This document shows, piece after piece, positions 17,407 through 29,921 of a DNA stretch of 64,000 nt. The notes below the pieces were generated by a model that was not told where the DNA came from, did not search any database, and worked only from the letters and a program-made list of their open reading frames with translations. Source of the DNA: WHTX01 sp038255145 (GTDB lineage: Bacteria > Actinomycetota > Acidimicrobiia > Acidimicrobiales > CAIXPF01); assembly GCA_038255145.1 (NCBI GenBank), contig JBBSLP010000011.1:31380-95379 (forward strand), given 5' to 3'. How positions within the stretch are numbered: position 1 is the first letter of the stretch; every line of letters begins with the position of its first letter. A program made the translations under genes and the position numbers.

Positions 17407-17712
17407 ATGACCCCTACAACCACGTGGTACCTGGTGCTGGCGGCCGCGCTGTTCACGATCGGTGCCGTCGGCCTGATGGTGCGGCGCAACCCGCTGGTGA
17501 TGTTCATGTGCGTCGAGCTGATGCTCAACGCGGTGAACCTGACCTTCGTGTCCTTCGCCCGGGCCCTCGACGACATCGGGGGCCAGGTGGTCGTGCTCTT
17601 CGTGATGGTGGTGGCCGCGGCCGAGGTGGTCATCGGTCTCGCCATCCTCGTGTCCGTCCTGCGCAACCGGCCGGGAGCCACCGCCGACGACATCGCCATG
17701 TTGAAGGGGTGA
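17407..17712 (+). CDS. nuoK: NADH-quinone oxidoreductase subunit K (first copy)
   Basis: A 101-residue three-helix subunit. Two conserved membrane Glu residues are visible, one in MCVELMLNAVNL and one in AAAEVVIGLAI, both needed for proton transfer in the family. The start at 17407 is preferred over longer in-frame options because it gives the normal length and lies seven bases after the nuoJ stop. Confidence 0.94.
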   Translation: MTPTTTWYLVLAAALFTIGAVGLMVRRNPLVMFMCVELMLNAVNLTFVSFARALDDIGGQVVVLFVMVVAAAEVVIGLAILVSVLRNRPGATADDIAMLKG

Positions 17713-17719
17713 CGGGCTC

Positions 17720-21869
<4,150 letters not shown>

Positions 21870-21873
<4 letters not shown>

Positions 21874-23483
21874 GCGCAGTCAGCCTGCTGGCCCAAGCCA
21901 CCACCACCCCCCAGCTCCGGACCCCGTCCGTCGACTGGTGGGGCGTCATGCCCGTGCTGCTCCTGGCCGCGCCGGCCATGGTGCTCCTGCACGTCTCGTC
22001 GCTGATCAAGCGCTTCTTCACCGGCTTCTACGCCGCGGTGACCGTGGTGGTGGCCCTGGTCACCGCCGGCTGGGCCATCGGGCTGTGGGGTCGGGTGACC
22101 GATGCCGACCGGGGCCCGTTCTCCACCATGGGGGGGGCCTACGGGGTCGACGGCTTCTCGGTCTTCGTCATCGTCCTGCTGTGCGCGTCGGTGATCATCG
22201 CCGCCCTGTTGGCCGATGACTACCTGCGTCGTGAGCGCATGGAGGGGGCCGAGCTCTACTCCCTCATCATGCTGTCGGCTGCCGGCGGGGTGATCATGGC
22301 CTCGGCCAACGACCTCGTGGTCATGTTCCTGGGCCTCGAGATCCTGTCCCTGGCCGTGTACGTGCTCGCCGCCATGCACCTGCGCAAGGTCGAGTCCCAG
22401 GAAGCGGGCATGAAGTACTTCGTGCTCGGCGCCTTCTCGTCCGCCTTCTTCCTCTACGGGATCGCCCTGGTCTACGGGGCCACCGGAGGCACCAGCCTCC
22501 TCCACGTCAGCAGCTACCTGGCCGAGACCGTGCCCGCCGACAACCGGCTGATGCTGGGGGGCATGGCCCTCCTGCTCGTCGGGTTCGGCTTCAAGATCGC
22601 GGCCGTGCCCTTCCACTCGTGGTCGCCCGACGTCTACCAGGGCTCTCCCAGCCCCGTGGTCGCCTACATGGCATCGGGCGTCAAGGCCGCGGGCTTCGCC
22701 GGCCTGTTGCGGGTGTTCGTGGTCGGGTTCGCCGACCAGCGGCTGGACTGGCAGCCCATCGTCTACGTGCTGGCCGTCGCCACCCTGATCGGCGGCTCGA
22801 TCCTGGCCGTGGTCCAGACGGACGTGAAGCGCATGATGGCGTACTCGTCCATCTCCCACGCCGGCTTCATCCTCGTCGGCGTCGAGGCGGGCACCTCCCA
22901 GGGCGTCTCCGCGGCGCTGTTCTACCTGGCCGCGTACACGTTCATGGTCGGGGGCACCTTCGGCGTCATCAGCCTGGTCTCCCGCAAGGGCGACGACCAC
23001 CACGACATCAGCGACTACCGGGGCCTGGCCCGCGAGCGCCCGCTCCTGGCCCTGGTCTTCACCGTGTTCCTGCTCGCCCAGGCGGGCGTGCCCCTCACGT
23101 CGGGCTTCTTCGCCAAGTTCGCCGTCATCACCGCCGCGGTCGACGCCAGCTCGTACTGGCTGGCCATCGTGGCCATGGTTTCCACGGCCATCTCGCTCTA
23201 CGTCTACCTCCGCATCGTCGTGGCCATGTACATGACCGATGCCCCCGGTGAGGGCCATGCCGTGGACGGCGCCGAGGCGGGCGGTGACGGCCATGTCGCC
23301 GAGGCCGCGGCCGTGCCCGACGAGCCCGCGGTGGTCCCCGGCGGTCCCATCCGCATCCCGTGGACGGCGGGTGTGGCCCTGGCCATGGCCGTGGTGGTCA
23401 CCCTGGTGGTGGGCTTCCTGCCGGGTCTGGTGCAGGACCTGTCCCGCGACGCCGTCCCCGCCCTGGTGCTCGCCGGCCGCTGA
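21870..23483 (+). CDS. nuoN: NADH-quinone oxidoreductase subunit N (first copy)
   Basis: A 537-residue antiporter-like subunit ending the 14-gene operon. The membrane Glu is in FLGLEILSLAVYV and the Lys-bearing helices and FHSWSPDVYQGSP loop are present. Between the last two helices (about residues 458-492) lies a low-complexity loop rich in Gly, Ala, Glu and His. GTG start overlaps the nuoM stop by four bases. Sixty-eight bases separate it from the next gene, with no clear terminator. Confidence 0.94.
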
Positions 23484-23551
23484 CCCCGGTCGTGCGTCGC
23501 GGCCGGCTGTGCAAGGATCGTTGCCCGCAGCCCGCGAGACGAGGGGGTCTC

Positions 23552-24052
23552 ATGACCATCGAGCGCTTCCCGGTGGAAGCAAGCCACATCACCATGTTCG
23601 CCAGGTCGGTCGGGGAGACGAACCCGATCTACTACGACGACGAGTACGCCAAGGGCACCGAGGTCGGCCACGTCATCGCGCCGCCCACCTTCGTGCAGTC
23701 CTCGGCCCAGTTCGACCCGAACTACTTCCTGCGCCCCAAGCCCGACCAGGCCTGGTTCGGCTCCGGTGGCGAGCCCACGGGCATCAAGCGGGAGAAGAAG
23801 GAGGGCGAGGGCTCTGGTGCCGCGGCGGGCGGCCTGCACGCCGAGCAGCACTACGAGTACCACCGCCACCCCAAGCCCGGTGACATCCTGCGGGGCGTGG
23901 AGAAGCATGGCGAGACCTGGGAGAAGTCGGGCAAGCGTGGCGGCAAGCTCATCTTCACCGAGAACATCACCGAGTACTACGACCAGCACGGTGAGCTGGT
24001 CGTCACCGCACGCGGGGTTGGCGTGCGGACCGAGAAGGTCGTCGAGCAGTAG
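23552..24052 (+). CDS. MaoC/FAS1-DH-type hot-dog protein, HadA-like subunit
   Basis: A 166-residue hot-dog protein. The start at 23552 follows a GAGGGGG ribosome site. FARSVGETNPIYYDDEYA and HVIAPPTFVQSSAQFDP match the N-terminal dehydratase domain (FAS1_DH type) of HadA/HadC in mycobacteria, which pair with a catalytic HadB to dehydrate 3-hydroxyacyl thioesters. It lacks the catalytic Asp/His helix of hydratases, as expected for the non-catalytic partner. A charged low-complexity insert lies at about residues 68-92. Its partner follows 18 bases downstream. The substrate here is unknown. Confidence 0.85.
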   Translation: MTIERFPVEASHITMFARSVGETNPIYYDDEYAKGTEVGHVIAPPTFVQSSAQFDPNYFLRPKPDQAWFGSGGEPTGIKREKKEGEGSGAAAGGLHAEQHYEYHRHPKPGDILRGVEKHGETWEKSGKRGGKLIFTENITEYYDQHGELVVTARGVGVRTEKVVEQ

Positions 24053-24070
24053 GGCTGGGGGACGGAACCG

Positions 24071-24493
24071 ATGGCGTTGAAGGCAAGCGAGCTCAAGGTC
24101 GGAGACTCCCACGAGGCGTCGCTGGTCGAGGACCTCAAGCGCACCCAGATCGTGATGTACGCGGGCGCCTCGGGCGACTACAACCCCGTGCACACCGACG
24201 AGGTCTTCGTGACCAAGGTGGCCGGCTACCCGACCGTGTTCGCCCACGGCATGCTCTCCATGGGCATGACGGGCAAGCTGGTGACCGACTACGTCGGCGA
24301 CGGCCGGCTGACCAGGTACGGCGTGCGCTTCGTGCGCCAGGTCTGGCCCGGGGACTCCCTGACCGGCAAGGCCACGGTGACCGCGGTCCGCGACGAGGGC
24401 GGCGAGCACTTCGTCGATCTCGACGTGGTCACGGTCAACCAGGCCGGCGAGCCGGTGGTCACCGGCTACGCCTCCGCCCGCGTCGATCCCTGA
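24071..24493 (+). CDS. MaoC-like (R)-hydratase, HadB-like catalytic subunit
   Basis: A 140-residue single hot-dog domain. The hydratase motif is clear: YAGASGDYNPVHTDE (catalytic Asp and His at about 37 and 42) followed by FAHGMLSMGMTG. It would hydrate or dehydrate enoyl/3-hydroxyacyl thioesters together with the upstream HadA-like protein. In Mycobacterium tuberculosis hadABC lies just upstream of tRNA-Trp and secE; here the pair instead separates two nuo operons and the tRNA-Trp/secE locus lies 27 kb away. Confidence 0.88.
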   Translation: MALKASELKVGDSHEASLVEDLKRTQIVMYAGASGDYNPVHTDEVFVTKVAGYPTVFAHGMLSMGMTGKLVTDYVGDGRLTRYGVRFVRQVWPGDSLTGKATVTAVRDEGGEHFVDLDVVTVNQAGEPVVTGYASARVDP

Positions 24494-24603
24494 TCAGGGC
24501 GCGGCCGGTGCGGGGGAAACCCGCATGACACGGCCGGGCCCGGGCCCGAAGATGGCCCCCCGACGTCCCGGCGACCGCCGGGGCGACACCGGGGGGAGGA
24601 CCC

Positions 24604-24747
24604 GTGCTCACCAACGACCCCTCCATGCTTCGACTCCTCGTCGACGAGCGACGTCAGCGTCTCGTCGAGGCGGCTGACCAGGACAGACTCATCCGCCCGT
24701 GGCGTCGTGCCCGAAGACGCGACCGCCGTGGGCGGTCCAGGCGCTGA
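24604..24747 (+). CDS. Small Arg-rich protein (47 residues), unknown function
   Basis: A short frame starting GTG CTC ACC with a strong GGGGGGAGG site about six bases upstream and ending TGA, directly followed by an 11-bp terminator hairpin. The product begins VLTNDPSMLRLLVDERRQRL and ends in a cluster of Arg (about 16 of 47 residues). Small Asn/Arg-rich proteins of this layout are common in actinobacteria and have no assigned role. The ribosome site plus terminator are the main support; the codon sample is too small to be decisive. Confidence 0.6.
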   Translation: MLTNDPSMLRLLVDERRQRLVEAADQDRLIRPWRRARRRDRRGRSRR

Positions 24748-24752
24748 ACGAC

Positions 24753-24778
24753 GACGGGAGGGCTCCGGCCCTCCCGTC
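24753..24778 (+). terminator. Intrinsic terminator-like hairpin
   Basis: Perfect 11-bp stem GACGGGAGGGC/GCCCTCCCGTC with a TCCG loop, followed by TTGCCTT. It lies six bases after the small ORF stop and before the second nuo operon, so the two nuo operons are probably transcribed separately. Confidence 0.8.
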
Positions 24779-24783
24779 TTGCC

Positions 24784-24813
24784 TTGGTGCCTCGCGAGGG
24801 TGACGGGTAGTCT
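24784..24813 (+). promoter_or_regulatory. Promoter of the second nuo operon, probably leaderless
   Basis: TTGGTG (24784-24789), an 18-base spacer and TAGTCT (24808-24813). The GTG start of nuoA2 begins only eight bases after the -10, so the transcript should begin at or within a base or two of the start codon. No Shine-Dalgarno is seen. Identified by eye. Confidence 0.55.
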
Positions 24814-24821
24814 CCGCAAGC

Positions 24822-25187
24822 GTGTCGGACCTTCTGCGCCAGTTCCTCACCATCGGGATCCTCGGCGCCGTGGGCGTCGGGCTGGTATCGCTGCTCCTCG
24901 GGATCAGCAGCCTCCTGCGCCCCCGTCGCCCGACGCCGGAGAAGGCCCTGACCTACGAGTCGGGTGTCGACCCGGTGGGGAGCGGTTGGTCACAGAGCCA
25001 GATCCGCTACTACATCTTCGCCCTGCTCTTCGTCATGTTCGACGTGGAGGCGGTCTTCATCTTCCCGTGGGCCACCCGACTCGAGGTGTACGGCCTCTTC
25101 GGCCTGGTGGAGATGTTCATCTTCATCTTCATCCTCCTCCTCGGGTTGATCTACGCCTGGCGCAAGGGAGTCCTGCGATGGGCCTAG
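24822..25187 (+). CDS. nuoA2: NADH-quinone oxidoreductase subunit A (second copy)
   Basis: A 121-residue three-helix subunit of normal length, unlike the tailed first copy. Family signature: LTYESGVDPVGSGWSQSQIR and FDVEAVFIFPWA. The N-terminus SDLLRQFL enters the first helix directly. It opens the 11-gene cluster and overlaps nuoB2 by ten bases. Confidence 0.94.
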   Translation: MSDLLRQFLTIGILGAVGVGLVSLLLGISSLLRPRRPTPEKALTYESGVDPVGSGWSQSQIRYYIFALLFVMFDVEAVFIFPWATRLEVYGLFGLVEMFIFIFILLLGLIYAWRKGVLRWA

Positions 25188-25678
25188 TCGAGAGCGGCAA
25201 GCTTCCCAAGCCCCTCACGAACCTCCTCAACATCAGCCGCAAGTACTCGCTCTGGGCGTACCAGTGGGGCCTGGCGTGCTGCGCCATCGAGATGGGGTCG
25301 GCCTTCGCCTCCCCCCGGTACGACGTGATGCGCCTCGGTGTCATCCCGCTGCCGGCCAGCCCCCGGCAGGCCGATGTGGTCATCGTCTCGGGCACGGTGA
25401 CCGACAAGATGGCCCCGGCCATCAAGCGGCTGTACGAGCAGATGCCCGAACCCAAGTACGTCATCTCGATGGGTTCGTGCGCCAACTGCGGCGGCCCGTA
25501 CTGGGACAGCTACTCGGTGACCAAGGGTGTCGACCAGATCATCCCCGTCGACGTCTACGTCCCCGGCTGCCCCCCTCGGCCCGAGGCCCTGCTCGAGGGC
25601 ATCGTCCTCCTGCAGGAGAAGATCCGGTCCGAGGACCCCGCCAAGCGCTGGAGAGGTGAGGCGATTGTCGTCGAGTGA
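25178..25678 (+). CDS. nuoB2: NADH-quinone oxidoreductase subunit B (second copy)
   Basis: A 166-residue N2-cluster subunit with all four ligands: C34-C35 (GLACCAIEMG), C101 (SMGSCANCGG) and C131 (VPGCPP). An extra Cys (C104) lies beside the third ligand, absent from the first copy. It lacks the N- and C-terminal extensions of the first copy, so the paralogues are well diverged. The start lies inside the end of nuoA2. Confidence 0.95.
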   Translation: MGLVESGKLPKPLTNLLNISRKYSLWAYQWGLACCAIEMGSAFASPRYDVMRLGVIPLPASPRQADVVIVSGTVTDKMAPAIKRLYEQMPEPKYVISMGSCANCGGPYWDSYSVTKGVDQIIPVDVYVPGCPPRPEALLEGIVLLQEKIRSEDPAKRWRGEAIVVE

Positions 25679-25685
25679 GCCGGCC

Positions 25686-26357
25686 ATGGGCGACGCCCCC
25701 GGTGGTGTGGAGACGGTGGCCGAGCCCGCCGATGCGATCCGTGAGGCGCTGGTCGCCGAACTGCGTGACCTGCTCGGCGACGACGTGCTCGCCGTCCACC
25801 TCGATCCGGGTCGTGACCTGTGGGTGCGGGTGGCCACGTCGGCCTGGGTGGCCACGGCCGAAGCCCTGCGCGGCCGGGGCTTCGACTACTTCTGCTTCCT
25901 GTCCGCGGTGGACTGGCTGCCTTCCCCCTTCGGGCGCTCGCTCGACAGCGACGTGGACCGTCGCCTCGACGGCGCCCCCCTGGTCAAGGCCGATCAGCCC
26001 ATCGTGCACGGTGTGACCGGGGGCGACACCCGCTTCCAGCTCATCGCCCGGCTCTATTCGATCTCGCGCAAGTTGGGCGTGTCGCTCAAGGTCGACGTGC
26101 CCGACGACACCACGTCCATCGCCACCTGGTCGTCGACCTACGGCGGGGCCAACTGGCACGAGCGCCAGGTGCACGAGGCCTACGGCGTCGTGTTCGAGGG
26201 CCACCCGTCGCTCCGGAAGCTGTACCTGCCCGGCGACTTCGAGGGCTTCCCCGGTCGCAAGGACTTCCCCCTGCTCGCCCGGATGGTGAAGCCCTGGCCG
26301 GGCATCGTCGACGTCGAGGGCATGCCGGGAGCCGCTGACGACGAGGGAGGGGAGTAG
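25686..26357 (+). CDS. nuoC2: NADH-quinone oxidoreductase subunit C (second copy)
   Basis: A 223-residue 30-kDa-type subunit. Core: WSSTYGGANWHERQVHEAYGVVF and LPGDFEGFPGRKDFPLLARM. There is an N-terminal extension of about 40 residues. The ATG at 25686 is used here; a TTG at 25665 in the same frame has a better ribosome site (GAGAGGTGAG) and would add seven residues and overlap nuoB2, so the true start is uncertain. Confidence 0.93.
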   Translation: MGDAPGGVETVAEPADAIREALVAELRDLLGDDVLAVHLDPGRDLWVRVATSAWVATAEALRGRGFDYFCFLSAVDWLPSPFGRSLDSDVDRRLDGAPLVKADQPIVHGVTGGDTRFQLIARLYSISRKLGVSLKVDVPDDTTSIATWSSTYGGANWHERQVHEAYGVVFEGHPSLRKLYLPGDFEGFPGRKDFPLLARMVKPWPGIVDVEGMPGAADDEGGE

Positions 26358-26361
26358 CCAC

Positions 26362-27534
26362 GTGGTCGCCATCACCGAACGCCAGCAGTTGGCCTACATC
26401 GCCGGACAGGCCGCCGATGCCCGTCTGAACCTGGAGCTCGAGACCGAGGGCATGACCCTCAACATCGGCCCCCAGCACCCGGCCACCCACGGCACCCTGC
26501 GCATCGTGGCCAAGCTCGACGGCGAGAAGGTCATCGCCGCGGAGCCCATCATGGGCTACATGCACCGCGGCTACGAGAAGCTCGCCGAGGTGCGGACGTA
26601 CCCCCAGATCACCACGTTGATCAACCGGATCGACTGGCTGGGCAGCTTCGCCAACGAGGTGCCCTTCATCCTCGCCGCCGAGCGGCTGATGGAGATCGAG
26701 GCCCCACCCCGGGCCCAGTGGATCCGCACGATCCTCTTCGAGCTGTCCCGCATCGCCAACATCACCCTCTTCCTCGGCGACATGGGGGCGCAGCTCGGCG
26801 CGGTGACGCCGGTCTTCTACGCCTTCCGCGACCGCGAGTTCGTGCTCAACCAGATCGAGTCGGCCACCGGGGGCCGGTTCCACCCCAACTTCGACCGCAT
26901 CGGCGGTCTCAAGGACGACCTGCCCAAGGGCTGGATCGCCGAGACGAAGCTGGCCATGGCCCGCATCCGCGACTTCTGCGACCAGATCGACGAGCTGATG
27001 TTCGGCAACGAGATCATCGGCGTGCGCACCCGCGGTGTCGGTGTGATCCCCGCCGAGGTCGGCCTGTCCTTCGGTCTGTCGGGCGCCAACATCAGGGCAT
27101 CGGGCGTCGACTGGGACCACCGGCGCGACACCCCCGTCGGGCTGGCCTACGACAAGCTCGACTGGAAGGTGTGGACCCACCCCGACGGTGATTCGTTCGC
27201 CCGCATGTGGGTCCGCCTCCAAGAGGTGCGGGAGTCGACCAAGATGGTCGAACAGCTCCTCGACGGCATCCCCGCCGGTCCGATCATGGCCAAGGTGCCC
27301 CGCATCATCAAGGTGCCCGAGGGCGAGGCCTTCATCGTCACCGAGAACCCCCTGGGCGAGATGGGCTACTACGTGGTCTCCCAGGGAGACCTGATGCCCT
27401 TCCGGGTGAAGATCCGCACGGCCAGCTTCAACAACATCAGCATCACGCCGTGGCTGCTGCGCGGCGTCTTCGTGCCCGACATCATCACCATCCTGGGCAG
27501 CCTGTACTTCATCCTCGGGGACATCGACGTATGA
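26362..27534 (+). CDS. nuoD2: NADH-quinone oxidoreductase subunit D (second copy)
   Basis: A 390-residue 49-kDa-type subunit. GPQHPATHGTLR keeps H43 and R47 of the quinone pocket, but the conserved quinone-binding Tyr is Trp (W92 in NRIDWLGSF), whereas the first copy has Tyr. From memory, Streptomyces NuoD2 also has Trp at this place, so it may mark the second-copy family. It ends GDIDV rather than GDVDR. The GTG start is four bases after the nuoC2 stop. Confidence 0.94.
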   Translation: MVAITERQQLAYIAGQAADARLNLELETEGMTLNIGPQHPATHGTLRIVAKLDGEKVIAAEPIMGYMHRGYEKLAEVRTYPQITTLINRIDWLGSFANEVPFILAAERLMEIEAPPRAQWIRTILFELSRIANITLFLGDMGAQLGAVTPVFYAFRDREFVLNQIESATGGRFHPNFDRIGGLKDDLPKGWIAETKLAMARIRDFCDQIDELMFGNEIIGVRTRGVGVIPAEVGLSFGLSGANIRASGVDWDHRRDTPVGLAYDKLDWKVWTHPDGDSFARMWVRLQEVRESTKMVEQLLDGIPAGPIMAKVPRIIKVPEGEAFIVTENPLGEMGYYVVSQGDLMPFRVKIRTASFNNISITPWLLRGVFVPDIITILGSLYFILGDIDV

Positions 27535-28565
27535 CGCTCGCCATCCAGCTGTCGTACTGGCAGCAGACCGTCTTCCGGTCCCTCGGCATCGCCGCGGCCG
27601 TGCTGCTGCCGGCGGGCACCATCGTCTACGTCTACCTGTTCAAGATGATGAGCTTCATGCAGAGCCGGCTCGGCCCCATGGAAGCGGGGCCCTTCGGCTC
27701 GATGCAGCTACTGGCCGAGGTGGGCAAGTGGCTGCAGAAGGAAGACCTGATCCCGGCGAAGGCCGACAAGCGCGTGTTCATGCTGGCGCCGGTCGTGGTC
27801 ATGCTGTCGACCTTCCTCATCTACACGGTCGTCCCCTTCGGCCCCGACGCCTGGTTCACCAACCTCGACACCGGCATCTTCCTGGCCCTGGCCCTGTCGT
27901 CGGTCTCGGTCATCGGCACGCTGATGGCGGGCTGGGCGTCGGCCAACAAGTACTCGCTCCTCGGTGGGTTGCGGGCCGCCGGACAGCTGATCGCCTACGA
28001 GCTGCCCCTGGTGTTGGCCGTGGTGGGCGTCGTCATCCAGGCGGGCACGCTGAACCTGATCGGCATCGTGACCGCTCAGGGCGACGGTGAGATCTTCGGC
28101 TTCGGTGCCCTGGGCAACCCCTACATCATCACCCAGTTCATCGGCTTCCTGATCTTCCTGATCGCCACGCAGGCCGAGCTCACCCAGGCTCCCTTCGACA
28201 TGCCGATCGCCGAGTCCGAGCTGATCTCCGGCTACATGACCGAGTACTCGGGCTTCCGGTTCCTGCTCTTCTTCATCGGCGAGTTCGCCACCGCCGGGGC
28301 GTTCGCCGCCCTGGCGTCGGTGCTGTTCCTCGGCGGCTGGACCATCCCCCCCTTCATCATCGACCCCCAGAGCAACGTCATGAACGTGCTCGGGCCCCTG
28401 GTCATGCTGGCCAAGATGATGCTGGTCCTGTTCCTCATCTTCTGGTTCCGCTTCACCTACCCCCGGTTCCGCGAGGACCAGCTCCAGCAGCTGGCGTGGA
28501 AGTACCTCATCCCCTTGTCGCTCGTCAACATCGCGGCGACGGCCATCCTGAAGGTGGCGTTCTGA
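27531..28565 (+). CDS. nuoH2: NADH-quinone oxidoreductase subunit H (second copy)
   Basis: A 344-residue eight-helix subunit. Helices and the acidic loop AESELISGYMTEYSG are recognisable, but the loop reads TQAPFDMP where the family and the first copy have an Arg before PFD. The interface loop SFMQSRLGPMEAGPFG replaces the canonical MQxRxGPN. These changes are near the quinone cavity, like the Tyr-to-Trp change in NuoD2. Start overlaps nuoD2 stop (ATGA); stop overlaps nuoI2 (TGATG). Confidence 0.93.
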   Translation: MTLAIQLSYWQQTVFRSLGIAAAVLLPAGTIVYVYLFKMMSFMQSRLGPMEAGPFGSMQLLAEVGKWLQKEDLIPAKADKRVFMLAPVVVMLSTFLIYTVVPFGPDAWFTNLDTGIFLALALSSVSVIGTLMAGWASANKYSLLGGLRAAGQLIAYELPLVLAVVGVVIQAGTLNLIGIVTAQGDGEIFGFGALGNPYIITQFIGFLIFLIATQAELTQAPFDMPIAESELISGYMTEYSGFRFLLFFIGEFATAGAFAALASVLFLGGWTIPPFIIDPQSNVMNVLGPLVMLAKMMLVLFLIFWFRFTYPRFREDQLQQLAWKYLIPLSLVNIAATAILKVAF

Positions 28566-29098
28566 TGGGCATCGTCCCCGGTCTTATCAAGGGTCTCGGC
28601 GTCACCCTCAAGGAGGCCAAGCGCACGGTCTTCCCCGACGGGATGATGAAGCCGCCGTCGCCGGCCAAGGGTGCCGCCACCGTGCAGTACCCCCACGAGA
28701 AGGAAGAGCTGGCTCCCCGGTCGCGCGGCGTCATCGCGCTGAAGGAGGAGAACTGCACCTCGTGCATGCTCTGCGCCCGTGAGTGCCCCGACTGGTGCAT
28801 CTACATCGAGGCCCACAAGTACCTGGCGCCGCCGCGCAAGGCCGGGGGCAAGCCCCGCCAGCGCAACGAGCTCGACCGCTTCGACATCGACTTCTCCCTG
28901 TGCATGTACTGCGGGATCTGCGTCGAGGTGTGCCCCTTCGACGCCCTCTTCTGGTCGCCCGAGTACGAGTACAGCGAGCCCCGCATCGCCGACCTGCTCC
29001 ACGACAAGGACCGGCTGGCCGACTGGATGACCACGGTGCCGGACTTCGAGTCCTACGAGGCGGGGTCCGAGCAGAAGGTGCGGAAGGTGCCACGATGA
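28565..29098 (+). CDS. nuoI2: NADH-quinone oxidoreductase subunit I (second copy)
   Basis: A 177-residue protein with two [4Fe-4S] motifs: C64, C67, C70, C74 and C113, C116, C119, C123. With no NuoE, NuoF or NuoG in this cluster, NuoI2 would be the outermost electron carrier and hence the likely docking point for the donor, as NdhI is in the ferredoxin-driven cyanobacterial and plastid enzyme. The basic loop KYLAPPRKAGGKPRQR between the clusters could help bind an acidic partner (inference). Confidence 0.93.
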   Translation: MGIVPGLIKGLGVTLKEAKRTVFPDGMMKPPSPAKGAATVQYPHEKEELAPRSRGVIALKEENCTSCMLCARECPDWCIYIEAHKYLAPPRKAGGKPRQRNELDRFDIDFSLCMYCGICVEVCPFDALFWSPEYEYSEPRIADLLHDKDRLADWMTTVPDFESYEAGSEQKVRKVPR

Positions 29099-29613
29099 TC
29101 GTCGCCGACGCCCTCGTGGCCCAGAACATCTTCTTCGGCATCATCGCCCTGGTCATGATCGTGGCCGCCCTCAAGGTGGTGACCACCCGCAACGTGGTGC
29201 ACGCCGCCCTCTACCTGGTGGTGGTGCTGGCCGGCGTGGCCGCCCTGTTCGTCCTCACCCTGGCCGAGTTCACCGCCGCCACCCAGATCCTGGTGTACAT
29301 CGGTGCCGTGATCGTGCTGTTCCTGTTCGGCATCATGCTCACCCAGGCCCGCATCGGCACCGAGACGCACCTCGACAACGAGCGCAAGTGGATCGCCGGC
29401 CTCGTCGCCGTCATCCTCGCCGGCGTCATGGGCTACGCCCTGCTCGACGGTTACGGCGACACCATGCTCGACAAGAACGGCGAGCTGTCGGTGCAGACCA
29501 CCGCGCAGGTGTCCGACGCCATCTTCAGCCAGTACCTCATCCCCTTCGAGGTGGTGTCTGTCCTCCTGCTGGCGGCGCTGATCGGGGCCATCGTCGTGGC
29601 CCGGAGGGAGTAG
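29095..29613 (+). CDS. nuoJ2: NADH-quinone oxidoreductase subunit J (second copy)
   Basis: A 172-residue five-helix subunit with the third-helix stretch AATQILVYIGAVIVLFLFGI. ATG start overlaps the nuoI2 stop (ATGA). Nothing unusual in length or composition. Confidence 0.93.
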   Translation: MIVADALVAQNIFFGIIALVMIVAALKVVTTRNVVHAALYLVVVLAGVAALFVLTLAEFTAATQILVYIGAVIVLFLFGIMLTQARIGTETHLDNERKWIAGLVAVILAGVMGYALLDGYGDTMLDKNGELSVQTTAQVSDAIFSQYLIPFEVVSVLLLAALIGAIVVARRE

Positions 29614-29617
29614 CACC

Positions 29618-29917
29618 ATGTGGCTGAACCAGTTCCTGCTGGTGGGCGCAGCGCTCTTCTGCATCGGTGTGTACGGCGTGCTCGCCCGCCGCAACGGCGT
29701 GATGGTGCTCATGTCCATCGAGCTCATCCTCAACGCCGTCAACATCAACCTGATCGCCTTCGGTGCCTTCAACGGCACCATCGCCGGTCAGGTGTTCGCC
29801 CTGTTCGTGATCGCGGTGGCCGCGGCCGAGGTGGGCGTGGGCCTGGCCATCGTGCTGGCCATCTACCGCAACCGGTCCACGATCGACCTCGAGACCGCCA
29901 ACCTGATGAAGGGATGA
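29618..29917 (+). CDS. nuoK2: NADH-quinone oxidoreductase subunit K (second copy)
   Basis: A 99-residue three-helix subunit with both membrane Glu residues (SIELILNAVNINLIAF and AAAEVGVGLAI). It starts four bases after nuoJ2 and ends four bases before nuoL2. Confidence 0.93.
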   Translation: MWLNQFLLVGAALFCIGVYGVLARRNGVMVLMSIELILNAVNINLIAFGAFNGTIAGQVFALFVIAVAAAEVGVGLAIVLAIYRNRSTIDLETANLMKG

Positions 29918-29921
29918 CGGT

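Noticed and set aside
25527..25685. Extended NuoC2 starting far upstream
   Set aside because: The upstream part overlaps nuoB2 coding sequence in another frame and has no family similarity; only TTG 25665 and ATG 25686 are realistic starts.
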